The notes: generated from the sequence alone by a model not told the origin. A DNA stretch of 64,000 nt from Diphasiastrum complanatum (GCA_029204225.1 CM055096.1:44441967-44505966); one strand, 5' to 3'; positions 47,690 to 60,278 are shown, counted from the first letter of the stretch. A program made the numbers and translations.

Positions 47690-50600
47690 ATGTCTTCAAT
47701 GGGGTCATCCTTGTTGGAACCAAGTGAAAGATTGACCACTTCAAATTATTCAATTTGGAAAAATGAGGATGGAGTCCATCTTGATCCTTCAAGACGTGAT
47801 GGACATAGTTCTTGGCCTTGAAGAAGAACCACAAGTTCTTCAAGAGGTTCAAAAATACAAAAAGAGAGCTAGGATGGCTCTCCACTACATTAAGATGAAT
47901 GTCTCTAATGGGATATTGAGGGAGATAGGTACTTGTACAACAGCCAAAGAAGCTTGGGATTGTCTCAAGACTATCTATGAGGCTAAGAATACCTCTAGGC
48001 TTCTCACTCTTAGGAATCAAATCTTTCAAAGTAGCCAAAAGAGTGATGAGAGTGCGTCTAGTTATGTTTTGAGAGTAAAAGATATTCATAGAAAACTTGC
48101 TTGTATTGGTGATTCCATCAATCGAAATGAGCTAGTTCAAGTCATTCTCAATGGCTTGAGAAGTGAATTTGATAACCTTGTCCAATCCTATGCCATTAAG
48201 GAGGAGCTACCAAGTTTGGAGGCTCTCCAAAGTGTGCTAATTTCGGAAGAATCAAGACAAGAGTACAAGCTCTTGAGGATGGACAAGCTTTCTCTCACTC
48301 ATAATGATGGCAAAGCTCTCTTTGCCAAGGATAAGCACAAAGGGAGGAGCAAGAACCAACATCAACAATCCTCAAGCAAGGACAAAGTCAAATCCAAAGA
48401 CAAAGATGAGGAGGAAGATGATTCCTCTAATGCTTCATCATCCAAGCTCAAGAAGAAGAAGATCAAGTGCTTTTATTGTGGCAAGAAAGGTCATTATGCC
48501 ACCAATTGCTTCAAGAAGAATAATCAACTCAAGCAAGCCAACATTACCAATGAGAAGGAAGACACTATTGCAAGTGATGGAGAGGGATCTCTTATGGTCT
48601 CTAGTTTCTCATCTACTCCTTTCAAGAAGGACGGCCTATGGTATATTGATGGTGGAGCCTCTTCACATATGTGTAGCTCCAAGGACTCTTTCTCTTCTAT
48701 TGCACCTTATGATGGAGTCAAGAAATCAATATACACTGCAAATGATTTTGAATGTCCTATTGAAGGCATAGGGAACATTCCCTTGAAGCTTGCATCCTCT
48801 AAAGTTCTTTGTCTCTCTAAAGTTCTTTATTACCTAAGCTTACCAAGAATCTTATTAGTGTTGGCCAATTGCTTGATAATGGCCTTGATGTAAAATTCAA
48901 TGTTGATACTTGCACTATCAAGAAGAATGATGAGATACTTGCATTAGGATCTAGATTTGGTGGCATCTATAAACTCGATCCAAATGAGTATGTGAATGCT
49001 TGTAATGTTGCTCTTGTGAACAAGCTCTCTATGGAGGAATTATGGCATAGGAGGTTGGGACATCCCAACTACAAATCCATGCTCTCTATGATCAAAGAAG
49101 CCAAAGCTATTGGCTTGCCAAAGTCACTCTCCAAGAAGATCAAGCCTTGTGAGGCTTGTGCTATTGCTAAATCTCACAAAAAGCCATTTACAATATCTTC
49201 TATCAAAAGCAAGCATCCTTTGGAGTTAATCCACTCGGATGTGCATTTCTCATCAACTACAAGCAAGGGAGGAGCCACTTGTTTTGTTACTTTCATTGAT
49301 GATTACACAAGATTCACTTGGATATATCTTCTTGTTTCTAAATCTATGGTGTTTGATCATTTCCTTATTTTCAAAGCTTATGTAGAGAAGCAATTCTCAT
49401 TCAAGATTAAAGCTCTTAGAAGTGATGGAGGTGGTGAATATATCTCCAACAAATTTCAAGATTTTTGTGAGCTTGAAGGCATTAAAAGAGAGTTCTCTTG
49501 TGCCTACTCTCCATCTCAAAATGGAGTGGCCGAGAGAAAGAATAGATCTCTATGTGAATGTGCAAAATCTATGAGAATTGAGGCATCTTTGCCCAAAGAT
49601 TTTTGGGGAGAAGCCATTAATTGTGCAAATTATCTTTGCAATAGGCTCCCACATATAGCTCTTGGAGGAAAGTCACCATATGAAATCTTTTTTTTTAAGA
49701 AGCCTAAGGTTGATCACCTTAGAGTTTTTGGATGCTTATGCTTTGTCCATATTCCCTTGGAAACAAGGAAGAAGGAAGATCCTAGTGCATGCAAAGGGAT
49801 CATGGTTGGATACTCATCCACCAAGAAGGCCTATAGAGTCTTTATACTCTCTACTTCTCAAGTTATTGAAAGTAGAGATGTTGTCTTTCATGAAGATCAA
49901 CACTCATCTTTTGAAGAGGCCGAGATCAAGAAATCTATGGATGCATCATCAATTATTGATTTTGAAGACAGTCATGATGTGATGGGGTCGAGATTTGAAG
50001 AAGACTCTCCTCGGATTTTTTCACCAAGAAGATCCATGAGAGATAAATCTGAGCCTAAGAGGCTCTCATATGTTGACAAAGGCAAACAAGTGGATATTGA
50101 TTCCACTAATTATGTTTTTTATGTCTCTCATGAAGAGCCAAAGAACGTACAAGAGGCACTCAATACCAAGGAGTGGTATGATGCCATGAAGCAAGAGTAT
50201 GATGCATTGATCACCAACAATACTTGGGAGCTTGTGGATTCTCCATCCAACAAGCATGTGATTGGTTGCAAGTGGGTATTTCGGATCAAGTTCAATCATG
50301 ATGGCACCATCAACAAGCATAAAGCAAGATTTTGTGCCAAAGGATTTGCTTAAATCCATGGTCTTGATTATGAGGAGACCTTTGCACCCGTTGCAAAGAT
50401 GGTGACAATAAGAATTCTTATTTCTCTTGCTTGTTTTTTCAAGTGGAAGGTGTTCCAATTAGATGTATCCAATGCTTTTCTAAATGGTTATCTTGAGGAG
50501 ATCATCTATATGGAACAACCTCAAGGATTCATCAAGGATGAGTCCAAAGTGTGCTTGCTCTTCAAAAGTCTTTATGGACTCAAGCAAGCACCAAGATCAT

Positions 50601-51688
50601 GGTATTCAAGACTTAATTCTTTTCTTATCTCACTAGGATTTACTCTTAGTGACTACGATCCTTCCATGTATCTAAAGTTTGTTGATAGCAATATTGTCAT
50701 TCTTCTAATTTATGTTGATGACATTATTCTTTGTGGAAGTTGTATCAAGCTAGTTGATGAAACCAAGCTAGCACTTGGATGTGAGTTTAAAATGCAAGAT
50801 CTAGGAGAGATGCATTACATCCTAGGCCTAGAAATTGATTTTTATGAAAATCATGTCTTTATATGCCAATCTAGATATGCTCACTCTATGTTGAAAAAAT
50901 TCCATATGGAAAATTCTAAGAGCATAGATACTCCAATGGAGCAAATTGTAAAAGATCCTAATAAAGGTGATGAAAGATCCTTTGAGGACATCACACTTTT
51001 TAGGAGTCTTGTAGGCTCCTTGATTTGGCTTACCATTACTAGGCCCGATCTAAGTTTTTATGTGCACAAATTGAGTCAATTTATGCAAGATCCTAAGATC
51101 CATCATTGGAAGATGGCCAAGAGGATTCTAAGATATGTATCTTCATCTTGTGATTATGGTCTACTCTATAAAAGTGAAGATCTATCCATTATTGGCTACT
51201 CGGATTAGGACTTTGCAAGTGACAAGATGGATCGAAAGTCTATTAGTGCATACACTATCTTTCTTGGAGGCAATCTAATATCTTGGCTTTCCAAAAAGCA
51301 AGATACTATATCTCTCTCTTCATGTGAGGCCGAGTACAAAGCACTCACTACAACTACCAAAGAAGTGCTTTGGATCAAGAGGTTATTAATGGAGCTAAAG
51401 TGCATCAAGGAGGATGATCTACCAATGATCAAGTGTGATAACATCTCGGCACAAGCTCTTGCCAATAATCCCATATTTCATGCAAGAAGCAAGCAAATAG
51501 AAGTGGCACACCATTTTGTGAGAGAAAAGCTTATTGGAGGAGAAATCTATTTGGAGCATGTCAACTCATCCTCTTGTATTGCCAATCTACTCACCAAGCC
51601 TTTGAGCAAAAGTGCTTTCATCAAGCATAGATCTAATCTTGGAGTTATATCAAGATCAATGCTCAAATCTTCATTGATAATTTTTTAG
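47690..51688 (+). pseudogene. Gag-pol polyprotein gene of the nested copia, four lesions
   Basis: Gag starts at ATG 47690 (MSSMGSSLLEPSERLTTSNY). An extra A in the AAAAA run at about 47760 shifts the frame; the body then runs 47763-48893. It includes the zinc knuckle CFYCGKKGHYATNC and the protease site WYIDGGASSHM (Gly in place of the usual Ser). A second shift near 48832 leads into 48869-50353: the GAG-pre-integrase LWHRRLGHPNYKSM, integrase with DDYTRFTWIYLL, LRSDGGGEYIS and NGVAERKN, and the start of RT. TAA at 50351 replaces an expected glutamine; RT continues in frame with LIYVDDIILCG. TAG at 51206 replaces an expected tryptophan in GYSD-x-DFAS, then RNase H (SSCEAEYKALTT) runs to 51688. 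The element cannot move autonomously. Sequence is close to the copia at 61.6 kb. Confidence 0.95.
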
Positions 51689-51694
51689 GAGGAG
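51685..51694 (+). promoter_or_regulatory. Polypurine tract of the nested copia
   Basis: TTAGGAGGAG directly before the 3' LTR; the AGGAGGAG part is the plus-strand primer and overlaps the gag-pol stop codon. Confidence 0.85.
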
Positions 51695-52431
51695 TGTGAA
51701 GAATTGAAAAAGATTATCTATGTTAGATGTAGGGGTCTTGTGTTTTTTACATCAAGCATCTAGGTGTAGGATGTTGATAGGAATAAATTTGGCATAGATG
51801 GCAAATTATGCATTTCCACTTGTAATGCCACTATTGAGCCAAAATAGAGTAAGAGGCTAAACACATGCCAATTAGAGTGTAGACAAGTGTAAAGCTTTTG
51901 TTTGATGAATTCCAAGAGGTCCAATAGGATTTAGAGGTGGAACCTTGTGAGGTCCAATAGGAAATTGAGATGTGCTTGAATATACTCCAATAGAATTAAG
52001 AGGTGCATGGATCAATGGTCCAATAGGATCAAGAGGTGACAAAGTATGGTCCAATCATAGTTAAGCATAGTGGTAGCTCGTGGATCTACTAGTATCATTG
52101 TACTCCTCATTTTGAAGCTAATTGATTTGGTGATTTTATGGATTTTGTGAGTTATTGGATTTCTAGCTTTCTCTCTCTACCCGAGAGCTCATGATGCTTT
52201 TTCTCTCTCTACCCGAGGAGAGCAGCTTGTTTTTACTTAGATTATTTTTTGAATACTTCCCACACGTGTGAGTGAGAGTTGGAAGTGATTGAATGCATGT
52301 AGTAGTGTGTTTTTGCCATAGGATCTAAGATTGATCTTGAATCTCAATCTAGTCTTGATCTTGGTGCATCTACACACCTTAGGAGATCACAAGTACATGT
52401 TGTGGACAATCCACACGTGTGAAATTCAACA
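51695..52431 (+). repeat. 3' LTR of the nested copia
   Basis: 737 bp, nearly identical to the 5' LTR, ending AAATTCAACA before target duplication ACATA. Confidence 0.95.
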
Positions 52432-52436
52432 ACATA

Positions 52437-52513
52437 TACATAACGGCAACTCACAAATACAAATGCAAGTAGTTCTCTTTGTTATTCCGTACTTAATCAT
52501 GAGAGCTCCAACA
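52437..52513 (+). repeat. 3' LTR of the older copia, right part
   Basis: The continuation after the nested insertion, ending CTCCAACA. The preceding five bases (52432-52436) are the second copy of the target duplication ACATA. Confidence 0.75.
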
Positions 52514-52559
52514 GAGCAGGCCTTAACAATAGCGTAGCTTGTTAGCTTGAGTAGATCTC

Positions 52560-54010
52560 AACAAGAGCATAGCTTGTTAGCTTTAGCAGTAGGGTGCTAC
52601 GTCTACATAGCAATAGGAAATGAAGTACCAAATGTGAAAACTAGAGGCAATTGATGTGAGCACACATGTGAAAATTGAAGGCATGCCAAGGTATGTCGAA
52701 AACAAGATCAAATCTAAACAACCCGTATTTAAACATGTTGATGCTTTTGATTTGAGGAGGCATATGTGTGAAAAATAGAGGCAAGCCAATGTGAAGCATT
52801 CGAGGTCTTTTGAGCTCCAAAAAGACCCTTCAAGAATTCGTGCAAGATGTCTTTTGTATTATTAAATTATTATAGCACTAATACTTTTGACTCGCCATAA
52901 CTTTTCAATCGTAGCTCAGAAGTATATCATCTAACATATCATTGGAAAGCCCTTGTCAAGCGCTTTCCAATGCACCAAACCCCATTCACAAGGGGTCTTT
53001 TTTGGATCAAGAACTCCTCTAATGTACGTTGAAGTCGAAAGCAATCAACAACTTATTATCTAAAACATGTTGAAAGCATCAATTTCAACTTAATAAATTA
53101 TGTGATCATATACATCACATGCACAAGAGCATAGTATACGAGGGTTTAACTTCTCTATGTTTTAATTTCACAGTGGTAGCACATTGAACCAACATCGCTT
53201 TGTGATCCAACTCGCCTACTAGAAAATATTTTTAAAAAGACATGTCTTTTTTAATCTAAATAGGGCCTCAATGCACCCAAGAACATGAAGAGCTTGGGTT
53301 CTAGATGGTGGCAAACCTAGCATGCTGGATTTTGATTTTTTGAACTTTTTTTTTAAGTCCTAGTATGGTGGTCAAGAGTGTTAGGACAACAAGTATTAAA
53401 TTTGTTTTTAGGAGGAGATTGTTTGCAAAAACAGCTATAAAATTAATATATAGGAAGGAACGGATTGGCAATGCTCTTATCTCAACTTTGCAAGCTAGTA
53501 CAAAACATCAATTTTTCACAAGGACATGCAATAAATTGTATAAAATAAAATTTAAATGAGCCCAAGCAAGCAAGGTCAAATTGTTAGTGGAGCAGCGGGA
53601 TGTTGCTACATATATAGCAATAGAAATACAATAGCGTATGAGAAAACTAGAGGCTAATTGATGTGAGCACATATGTGAAAAATAGATGCATGCCATGGTA
53701 TTTGAAAACTAAAGCAAAACTAAAAAAAACTCCTGTATTTAAACATGTTCATGCTTTTGATGTGAGGGGGCATATATGTGAAATATAGGCTAGGCAAGCC
53801 AATGTGAAGTATCTTGAAACCTAAAACAAAACCAATAAAAAACAACAACTTATTATCTAAAACATGTTGAAAGCATCAATTTAAACTTAATAAATTATGT
53901 GATCATATACATCACATGCACAAGACAATATTATAAGAGGGTATAACTTGTAGATGTTTTAATCTCACAATGGTAGTGAATTCAACCAACATCACTTTGT
54001 AAATCTTGCA
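52560..54010. repeat. Imperfect segmental duplication, copies about 1 kb apart
   Basis: Segment A (52560-53215) and segment B (53560-54010) share two long blocks. One begins AGCAATAGGAAAT (52609) / AGCAATAGAAAT (53616), with ...TATTTAAACATGTTGATGCTTTTGAT. The other begins CAACAACTTATTATCTAAAAC (53046 / 53843). The offsets, 1007 and 797 bp, differ by about 210 bp because the stretch around 52800-53035 is absent from B. No coding content is seen; probably an old tandem or retroelement-derived repeat. Confidence 0.85.
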
Positions 54011-54114
54011 CATCTCACTTCAAAAAGTAAGGTCTAGCAAGCATGCACACACATGGGTCATTATGTTATAGCTCTTATCCAACTCACCTACTTGTGCAAG
54101 CTAACGTCGCTACT

Positions 54115-55387
54115 TTAAAGAAGATTTGCACAACGGGTGCGACGAAAGGAGATTTCACTCTTCTCCAAATCGTACAATATATGGAAATTTTGTTGCAATA
54201 TGTTTCCCATTGCACCACACCAACTATAGGCACACGGAAGTAGTGCTAGACATCTCACATCTTCTTTATTGGAATGATATAGTTGTTTTGGGAGAAGGAC
54301 AAGTTGACATCCTTGAGATGCAATGTAAGGTTGGGGAATTTAAAGTTGGCAGGAGCTAGTGAAATATTGAAGCAAGTATCCCAATCTTCAATGAATGATA
54401 TAGCTGAAACAAGTGGAAGAAGTGTAGCTGGTGTGCTTGAATCCATAATAAACCACCGAGGCATAACTGAGTGAAATGGTGCTTGCTCGAAGAGTGTTTC
54501 GCTCACACTAATCCCAAGGAAACTCAAATTGTAGGAATCAGTATTAAAGGGGGTAGTCAGAATTCCAGCTCCTAATAGAGCACGCCACCTCCACCTATAG
54601 TAGTATCTGATCTTCTTGGCATGGGGTACTAAACAATAGGAAAACTGCTGAATTCCCAACTCAGATGGCAAACCACGTTCTTTGGATAGTCCCACTATTT
54701 CTATTGTGCTTTGAAAATCATCTGGAACATCACTTAAACATCTGAAAGAAAATTTCTGGACTTGATGTTGATGGTCATATGCAGGAATGCTGATTGTCTC
54801 CTCTGCAAATACTACATCCTCTGGCCATGCGCAAAGTTCACTAGTAGAGTTACAAGAATGATCACCTACGTAAGCAAAGCATCTCTGATCACTACATAAG
54901 ATTGGACGGTAGGTTGAGAAGGAATGAGGATCATAAGTAGGGCCTTCTATTCATGTGAAGTTTCTACCCCATGACCATCTCCTGTATCTAGGATCAGTTT
55001 TCAGCCTAGTTGGTGAAGTTCCAATGTCAAATTCCATGACATATTCTCCCTCGTCCTTATTCCACGATAAAACATTGTATGAAAGGGTTTGCCTGCTTGA
55101 ACCCACCTCATGATTTGCTACAATAGTAGAAGACTTCATTCAAAAACTCTTGGCATGCTTTTTCTGGATATTATAGCAGATCGATGCATCCTTTTCATGT
55201 ACAATGCTTCTGATGTGAGGAAAGAATTATATGAAAGACCAACATGACGTCTAATTCAAGCTTGGATCGTTGATGTATGTGAATGATTATTCTCATAATT
55301 GGCAGCATATATTTGCATCAACAATACCACCAATATAGTCATCCACCAACTAATGAAATACGTAATGTGAGTACGTGATAGCTCCAT
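54115..55387 (-). pseudogene. A1 (nepenthesin/CND41-type) aspartic protease pseudogene
   Basis: Plant pepsin-like protease on the minus strand, intronless. ATG 55387 opens a signal peptide (TILVVLLMQIYAA). Then come a prodomain-like MKRMHRSAIISRKSM, GEYVMEFDIGTSPTRL, YDPHSFSTYRPILCSDQRC, LPSELGIQQFSYCLVP, LSFLGISVSETLF and the end GNILQQNFHILYDLEKSEISF, with stop at 54117-54115. Lesions: TGA after STIQA (about 55263), a frame change near 55140, the first catalytic motif LILDTG readable only in another frame near 55005, TGA at 54951, and a frame change at about 54257. The second catalytic motif reads DSS instead of DSG/DTG. Broken in at least four places, so not functional as an endopeptidase. 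Confidence 0.85.
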
Positions 55388-56099
55388 CTCCAAAGACAAG
55401 ACGATAGGATACGCGAGGAGTGGACTGCTACAAGTAGAAACAACGATGTGGGTATGATAGTGGATGCTATGTTAATGAACTCACCAAAATAGGTGATGAT
55501 TTATATAGGTGCAAGATACACCAACCACTGGAGGCAAAATATGGACTAGGTATTCGTCATGGAGAGGTGGGCTCCAGAGTGCGGAATAAGTGAAAACAAC
55601 TAAATCGTATACACAAACAATAAGCATACAATAAAACATTCGAGATCGAGCAACTTAAAATAATTTGTGCATAACAGTTACAACATCATCTATTGATCCT
55701 CTTTCTTTAAAGCATTGTGTGACAAGCCCACACAACATGTTGGCGTGAGAGAAGCTATGTCTCTCACGAACTATGTCTCACTTACTAGCAGACTTCTTGG
55801 ATCTCTCTGGATCTCTTTGATACTTCTTGCGTATGGCAACACGGTGCCTACATAATTATCATATGTTAAGAACAACATCTGGATTGATAAATTAAGAAAT
55901 CTAAAAGCTAATCATGAAGATCTGCAACCTCATCAAGCATAGGGTCAGATCCTCAAACTCTATATTCCAAAAATTAGAAGTTCAGATCCAAAAAGAAGAG
56001 CAATGTGCAATCTGGGTCGAATTTTGACTCGGGATCAAATTTTGGCTCTAGGTTGAATTCTGGCTCGGGGTCAAATTTGAACTCTTCATCTTTCCAACC
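55388..56099. other. No gene recognised
   Basis: Upstream flank of the protease pseudogene. Near 56020-56080 the phrase TTTTGACTCGGG/TTTTGGCTCTAGG/TTCTGGCTCGGGG recurs with GGTCGAAT/GGTTGAAT, probably part of the copia leader that follows. Confidence 0.4.
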
Positions 56100-57930
56100 A
56101 AAGTAGAAACTATTCCGCAGATACTACAAGAGAAGTGGGCATGAGATCAAGGACTGCAGAACTTTGAAATTCAACAATGAAAAGAAGAAGCAGTTCCAAC
56201 AACAAGCGAATTCTGCCTCAACCGATTTTTCGACACAACAGCAAGAGGAAGATGAAGCAGCCTTTATGACCAAGGTCGGAGAACAACATGATATTGAATC
56301 CTGGTATCTCAATTCTGGAGCAACTCAATACATGACTCACCATCAAGACTAGTTCAAAGATTATAAATCTTTCATCCACTCTCGAGTTGTGGAACTTGGA
56401 GACAACTCATCACATTCAATTCAGGGTGAAGGAACATTCAGAATCGAATTTCAGAAAGGTGAAGTCAAACGGTCTCCACGTTGCAAATCAAACCAAGAAT
56501 CTTCTCTCAGTTAGCAGAATCACTGCTCCAGGTCGGAGTGTCAAATTCGATACAATCGGCTACATTATCCTTGACAAATCTTGGAAAGTTTTAACTTTCG
56601 GGATAAGAAGTGGAAACCTCTACAAACTTAGCCACTGTTATTCTTTCAACAGTCAAGCTCTTCACACTTTTACTTCCAAAATTCTTTTTGTTCGATTAAG
56701 AGGAATCGTTAGCCAATTTGATTCTGCTTGATGAATCTATTTGCTTGTTGCTATTTGATCTAATTGCTTTCTGATATCCTAAGAGCCTGGAGGATAAAGT
56801 ACCATTTTAAACTGCAGACCTTGACCAAATCATTTCACCATTGGTGTTCTTGGACGCCAATTTACCCAAATATCTTTGGATAACCTGATACCCCATCTCG
56901 TTTCATTCACCCTCTTACATACACTTATCATACAAAAGAAGAGATTATTCTCTCTCTTGGGGAACGATCAAACCTTTTATACTAACATAATTCATTGATT
57001 TTGTGGAAATCTATAACGACTAGGCCACCACAATTTTTTGCAAACTAAAGGCATTGATTATGATGAAACTTTTGCTCCTGTGGCTAAGCTAGTTACAATA
57101 AGGTTGATCATTAGTCTTGCTACTGCTTTCAATTGGATGCTCTTCCAACTTGATGTTACAAATGCCTTTCTCAATGGAAGGCTTGGAGGAAGAAATCTAC
57201 ATGAGGCAACCCAAGGGCTTCACCAAGAAAGGACTTGAAGAGAAAGTATGTTTTTTGAAGAGGAGTCTATATGGACTCAAGCAAGCACCTAGAGCGTGGT
57301 ACTCTAAGCTAAATTCTTTTCTTATTTCCATCACCTTCGTGTTAAGCTCTTATGATCCTTCATTACACATGAGGTTTAATGATGGAAAATTCATTGTACT
57401 TGTTTTGCATATAGATGACAAAATTTTAAGTGGAAATGATCTAGATGGAATAAGATATGTCAAGATTTCTTTGCCTAAAGGGTCTAGGATGGCTGATCTC
57501 AGCCAATTGCACTTCATTCTAGGAATAGCAGCTATAAGAGAATTGGATTTTATCTTCATATGTCAATCTAAATATGCTACATCCAAGTGTAAAAGCATCT
57601 ATAAGAGATGATGAAGCATCCTTTGAGGACATCACTCTCTATAGAAGGCTTATTGGTTGTTTGATGTACTTAACTATAACTAGACTCGATCTTAGTTATA
57701 GTGTTGGTAAATTAAGCCAATATATGCAAAGTCCTCTTGTGTCACATTGGAAAATGGCCAAAAGAGTCCTAAGGTATATCTCATCAAGTTACTAGGAATA
57801 TTGGCATACTCTACAAAGGGACTAATCTTGGCTTAAGCGCCTAATCAGACTCAAATTTTGTAGGTGACAAAGTGGATTGAAAGTCTACAAGTGCATTTGC
57901 TACATTCCTTTGTGATGTGAAAAATGACAA
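56100..57930 (+). pseudogene. Ty1/copia gag-protease and RT remnants
   Basis: From 56120 a zinc knuckle (YYKRSGHEIKDC), then a protease site WYLNSGATQYMTH where the catalytic Asp is replaced by Asn. Integrase is missing. RT resumes at 57040: KGIDYDETFAPVAKLVTIRL, QLDVTNAFLNG, a frame change, EEEIYMRQPKGFTKKGLEEK and SLYGLKQAPRAWYSKLNSF. The YVDD position reads HIDD (LVLHIDDKIL). The RNase H approach follows: EASFEDITLYRRLIGCLMYLT and HWKMAKRVLRYISSS. Multiple frame changes and a deleted middle show an old, inactive copy. Confidence 0.88.
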
Positions 57931-58380
57931 ATGACAAATTCTAGCTTGGTTTGTATGTATTTTTATGTACATTGTAATTCACGTGTGAAACCAAATTGCC
58001 ATGTGGTTAGACTAGTCTAAGATCATGAACATAAGGATTAGTTAGGTTGTTTGGTCAAGTTACTAGATTATAGGACCAAACTCCTCAAATCAAGGAGGTA
58101 GATGAGTAACCTAACCACCAAGTTGGCAACCTAAAGGTCAGGTAAGATTGACATGTTTTAGGTAAACCAAATGCCAATGAGAAACCTGAAAACATGCTAG
58201 ATTTTCACCATCCAAACGATGATCCCTATTGTACTTTCAATCTACCATTCCATTGATGCAAGATTAAGATTTGAGAGTTTTTTTACTATCTCGAGTTTTT
58301 TCCTCATTTGTGTGTTTATCTTGTGATGAAATTGAAAACAATCCTTGACTAGAATCATTCTTAGTTAGCAGGCTGTATTG
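57931..58380. other. No gene recognised
   Basis: Non-coding spacer after the copia remnant; no repeat or RNA gene seen. Confidence 0.45.
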
Positions 58381-59170
58381 AAGGCCATACCACACATTTG
58401 TGGAGTTGTGTGGGTTGTGGAATATGGCGGAAGAGCAAAGATGGAAGGACTTAACCGATCCCTCTGTGCGTTCACTACGATTATCGTAGGTGAACACAAA
58501 GAATCTGTTTGCACTTACGGAAGCGTAATTAGTTCAGAGCTTTGAGCATTATGATCGACACAAATTATTAGTCATAAAAATATTTTAATCTACGAATAAC
58601 TCTATCTACATAGCATGAAATGATCAGAATAGAATAAAGATGCATTCAACAAAGCACAATACAACTTAGATTACTGAAACATAAATCACATAGTCGTAGA
58701 GAGTACAAGTTTGAATGCAGAAAGAGTCGCGTTCTTTCTAAAACAATACTTTGTGATAATAGAGAGAAAGAACAAGTAATTGTGCTCTTGATGTTCAATT
58801 GAACGACTAAGTTAGTGATGGTCTCTGATGTCTCGTTGTTGTATGTGTGTTGTAATTACAACAATTATCATCTATATATGATTTTACATTAGCAGATGTA
58901 AGTACAGGAAGGCGATGTCTAAGGTAGATCATGGAGAGAAGAGCGTGAAGCGGTCGAGCATGAAGACTGGCACTGCTCTCCTATTTTTACGTTGGCACGA
59001 AGGCCGCTATAGATCGCAAGTGACGTTCTTGCGGGACCTTTGCGGTCACCCTTTTGTGGGGCCTCGGAACTCGCTATTTCTACAAACCACAAGTGATGTT
59101 CTTGCGAGAATTTTGCGGTCACCCTTTTGTGGTTGCGAGACTCTGCAGACTGTGTGGATGTAGAAGTATT
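58381..59170 (-). repeat. Probable copia LTR-derived segment
   Basis: The block CACTACGATTATCGTAGGTG with following AACACAAAG at 58470 matches in pattern the LTR at 17.7 kb, and the surrounding GGCGGAAGAGC and CGGAAGCG words recur in both. At 59018-59062 and 59092-59136 a 45-bp segment (...GTTCTTGCGGGACCTTTGCG / GTTCTTGCGAGAATTTTGCG ...GTCACCCTTTTGTGG) is duplicated with a 74-bp period. Termini were not found. Confidence 0.45.
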
Positions 59171-59289
59171 TACATACAACAAATGAATGGATCTAGATTA
59201 GCAATGAGAGAAGGGATGGAGAGGATAGAAATCCAACACCTTCCCTTAATTTGGATCCATGAATGTCTTGATCTTCAGACTTAAAATAG

Positions 59290-59900
59290 CACAAAAGTTC
59301 TTGTGTGCTTGCTAGCTTAATTCTTTTGTAAAGATGTCAGCTACCATGTACTATGTTCTGTAAAATTTCAGACTCATCTCCTTGTTGAGTATTTAGCTCC
59401 TAATATAGTGATACTTAATCTTGATGTGGTTGTCGCTCCTGAGAGCCTTGATTATTTTGCTTGTCTGCAACTCCGCATGCTCCTTCTATTCCTGGAAGAA
59501 CTAGAAGGCTTCATATTTGTGCTTCATAAAATATACATTAGTTCTTTTAGAATAATCGTTAGTATATGTAATAAAGAATTTCGCACCAAGCAATGATGGT
59601 GTCTGCATTGGACTTAAATGGCCTTCTAATATGCTTTCCAGCAATACAACTTTGGTAGACAGGAGGGTCGACAATTCAGTAGTCTAAATCAAAAATCAAA
59701 GAATGCCTGGATATGTTAGCAATCGATATATGAGTCAGGTGGCCAAGTCTATAGTGCAAAATCAATTCTTTATTAGCAGATGCTAAACTACTTAAAGCAC
59801 AATCAGTCATATAGTAACAATGAGTGAGCCAACCTGGCTACAAGATAGGCTCGCTTTTTGACAAAATTGTCATTTTTAGTAAACAACGAGAGTTTCTGAT
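59290..59900 (-). pseudogene. Ty1/copia pre-integrase/integrase debris
   Basis: The minus strand near 59770-59690 reads LMHYRLGHLTHISIANISRH, the GAG-pre-integrase motif of copia. Further along, scattered pieces fit the integrase core with many stops. Together with the LTR-like segment at 58.4-59.2 kb this suggests one decayed minus-strand element, although the LTR would then be on the 3' side. Confidence 0.45.
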
Positions 59901-60224
59901 TAGAAAATCTCACAAATCCGGCAGCCCATCGAGAAACGGACTATGCACAATGCAAACACTGATGATTTGGCATTGATAAGACCAACTTCTAAAAATAACA
60001 ATAGGCGAGTAAAATTGACCCCTATATAAAGGCATGAGTAATCCGAAATTCATACTTTCTGTTTACTTGCCCTAACTCGAGCTGCCATTTTCTCGCACTC
60101 AGACTGTTTTTTTTACTCGCCATCAGGCCCGCACCTTCCACACACCATTTTTTACATTTTTCATTAACTCGCCCTAACTCCTCTACATGAAGAAGTTCGA
60201 CTCCAATCTATTACATGCGCGCGT

Positions 60225-60278
<54 letters not shown>

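Larger units (their letters stand above)
46198..52431 (+). mobile_element. Nearly complete Ty1/copia LTR retrotransposon, nested
   Basis: A 6.2 kb element with both LTRs, primer-binding site, gag-pol and polypurine tract in the right order. It is flanked by 5-bp target duplications ACATA at 46193-46197 and 52432-52436. The LTRs differ by about ten substitutions and one 1-bp indel by eye (roughly 1.4%), so insertion is fairly recent, yet gag-pol carries four inactivating lesions. It has landed in the 3' LTR of an older copia. Confidence 0.97.
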
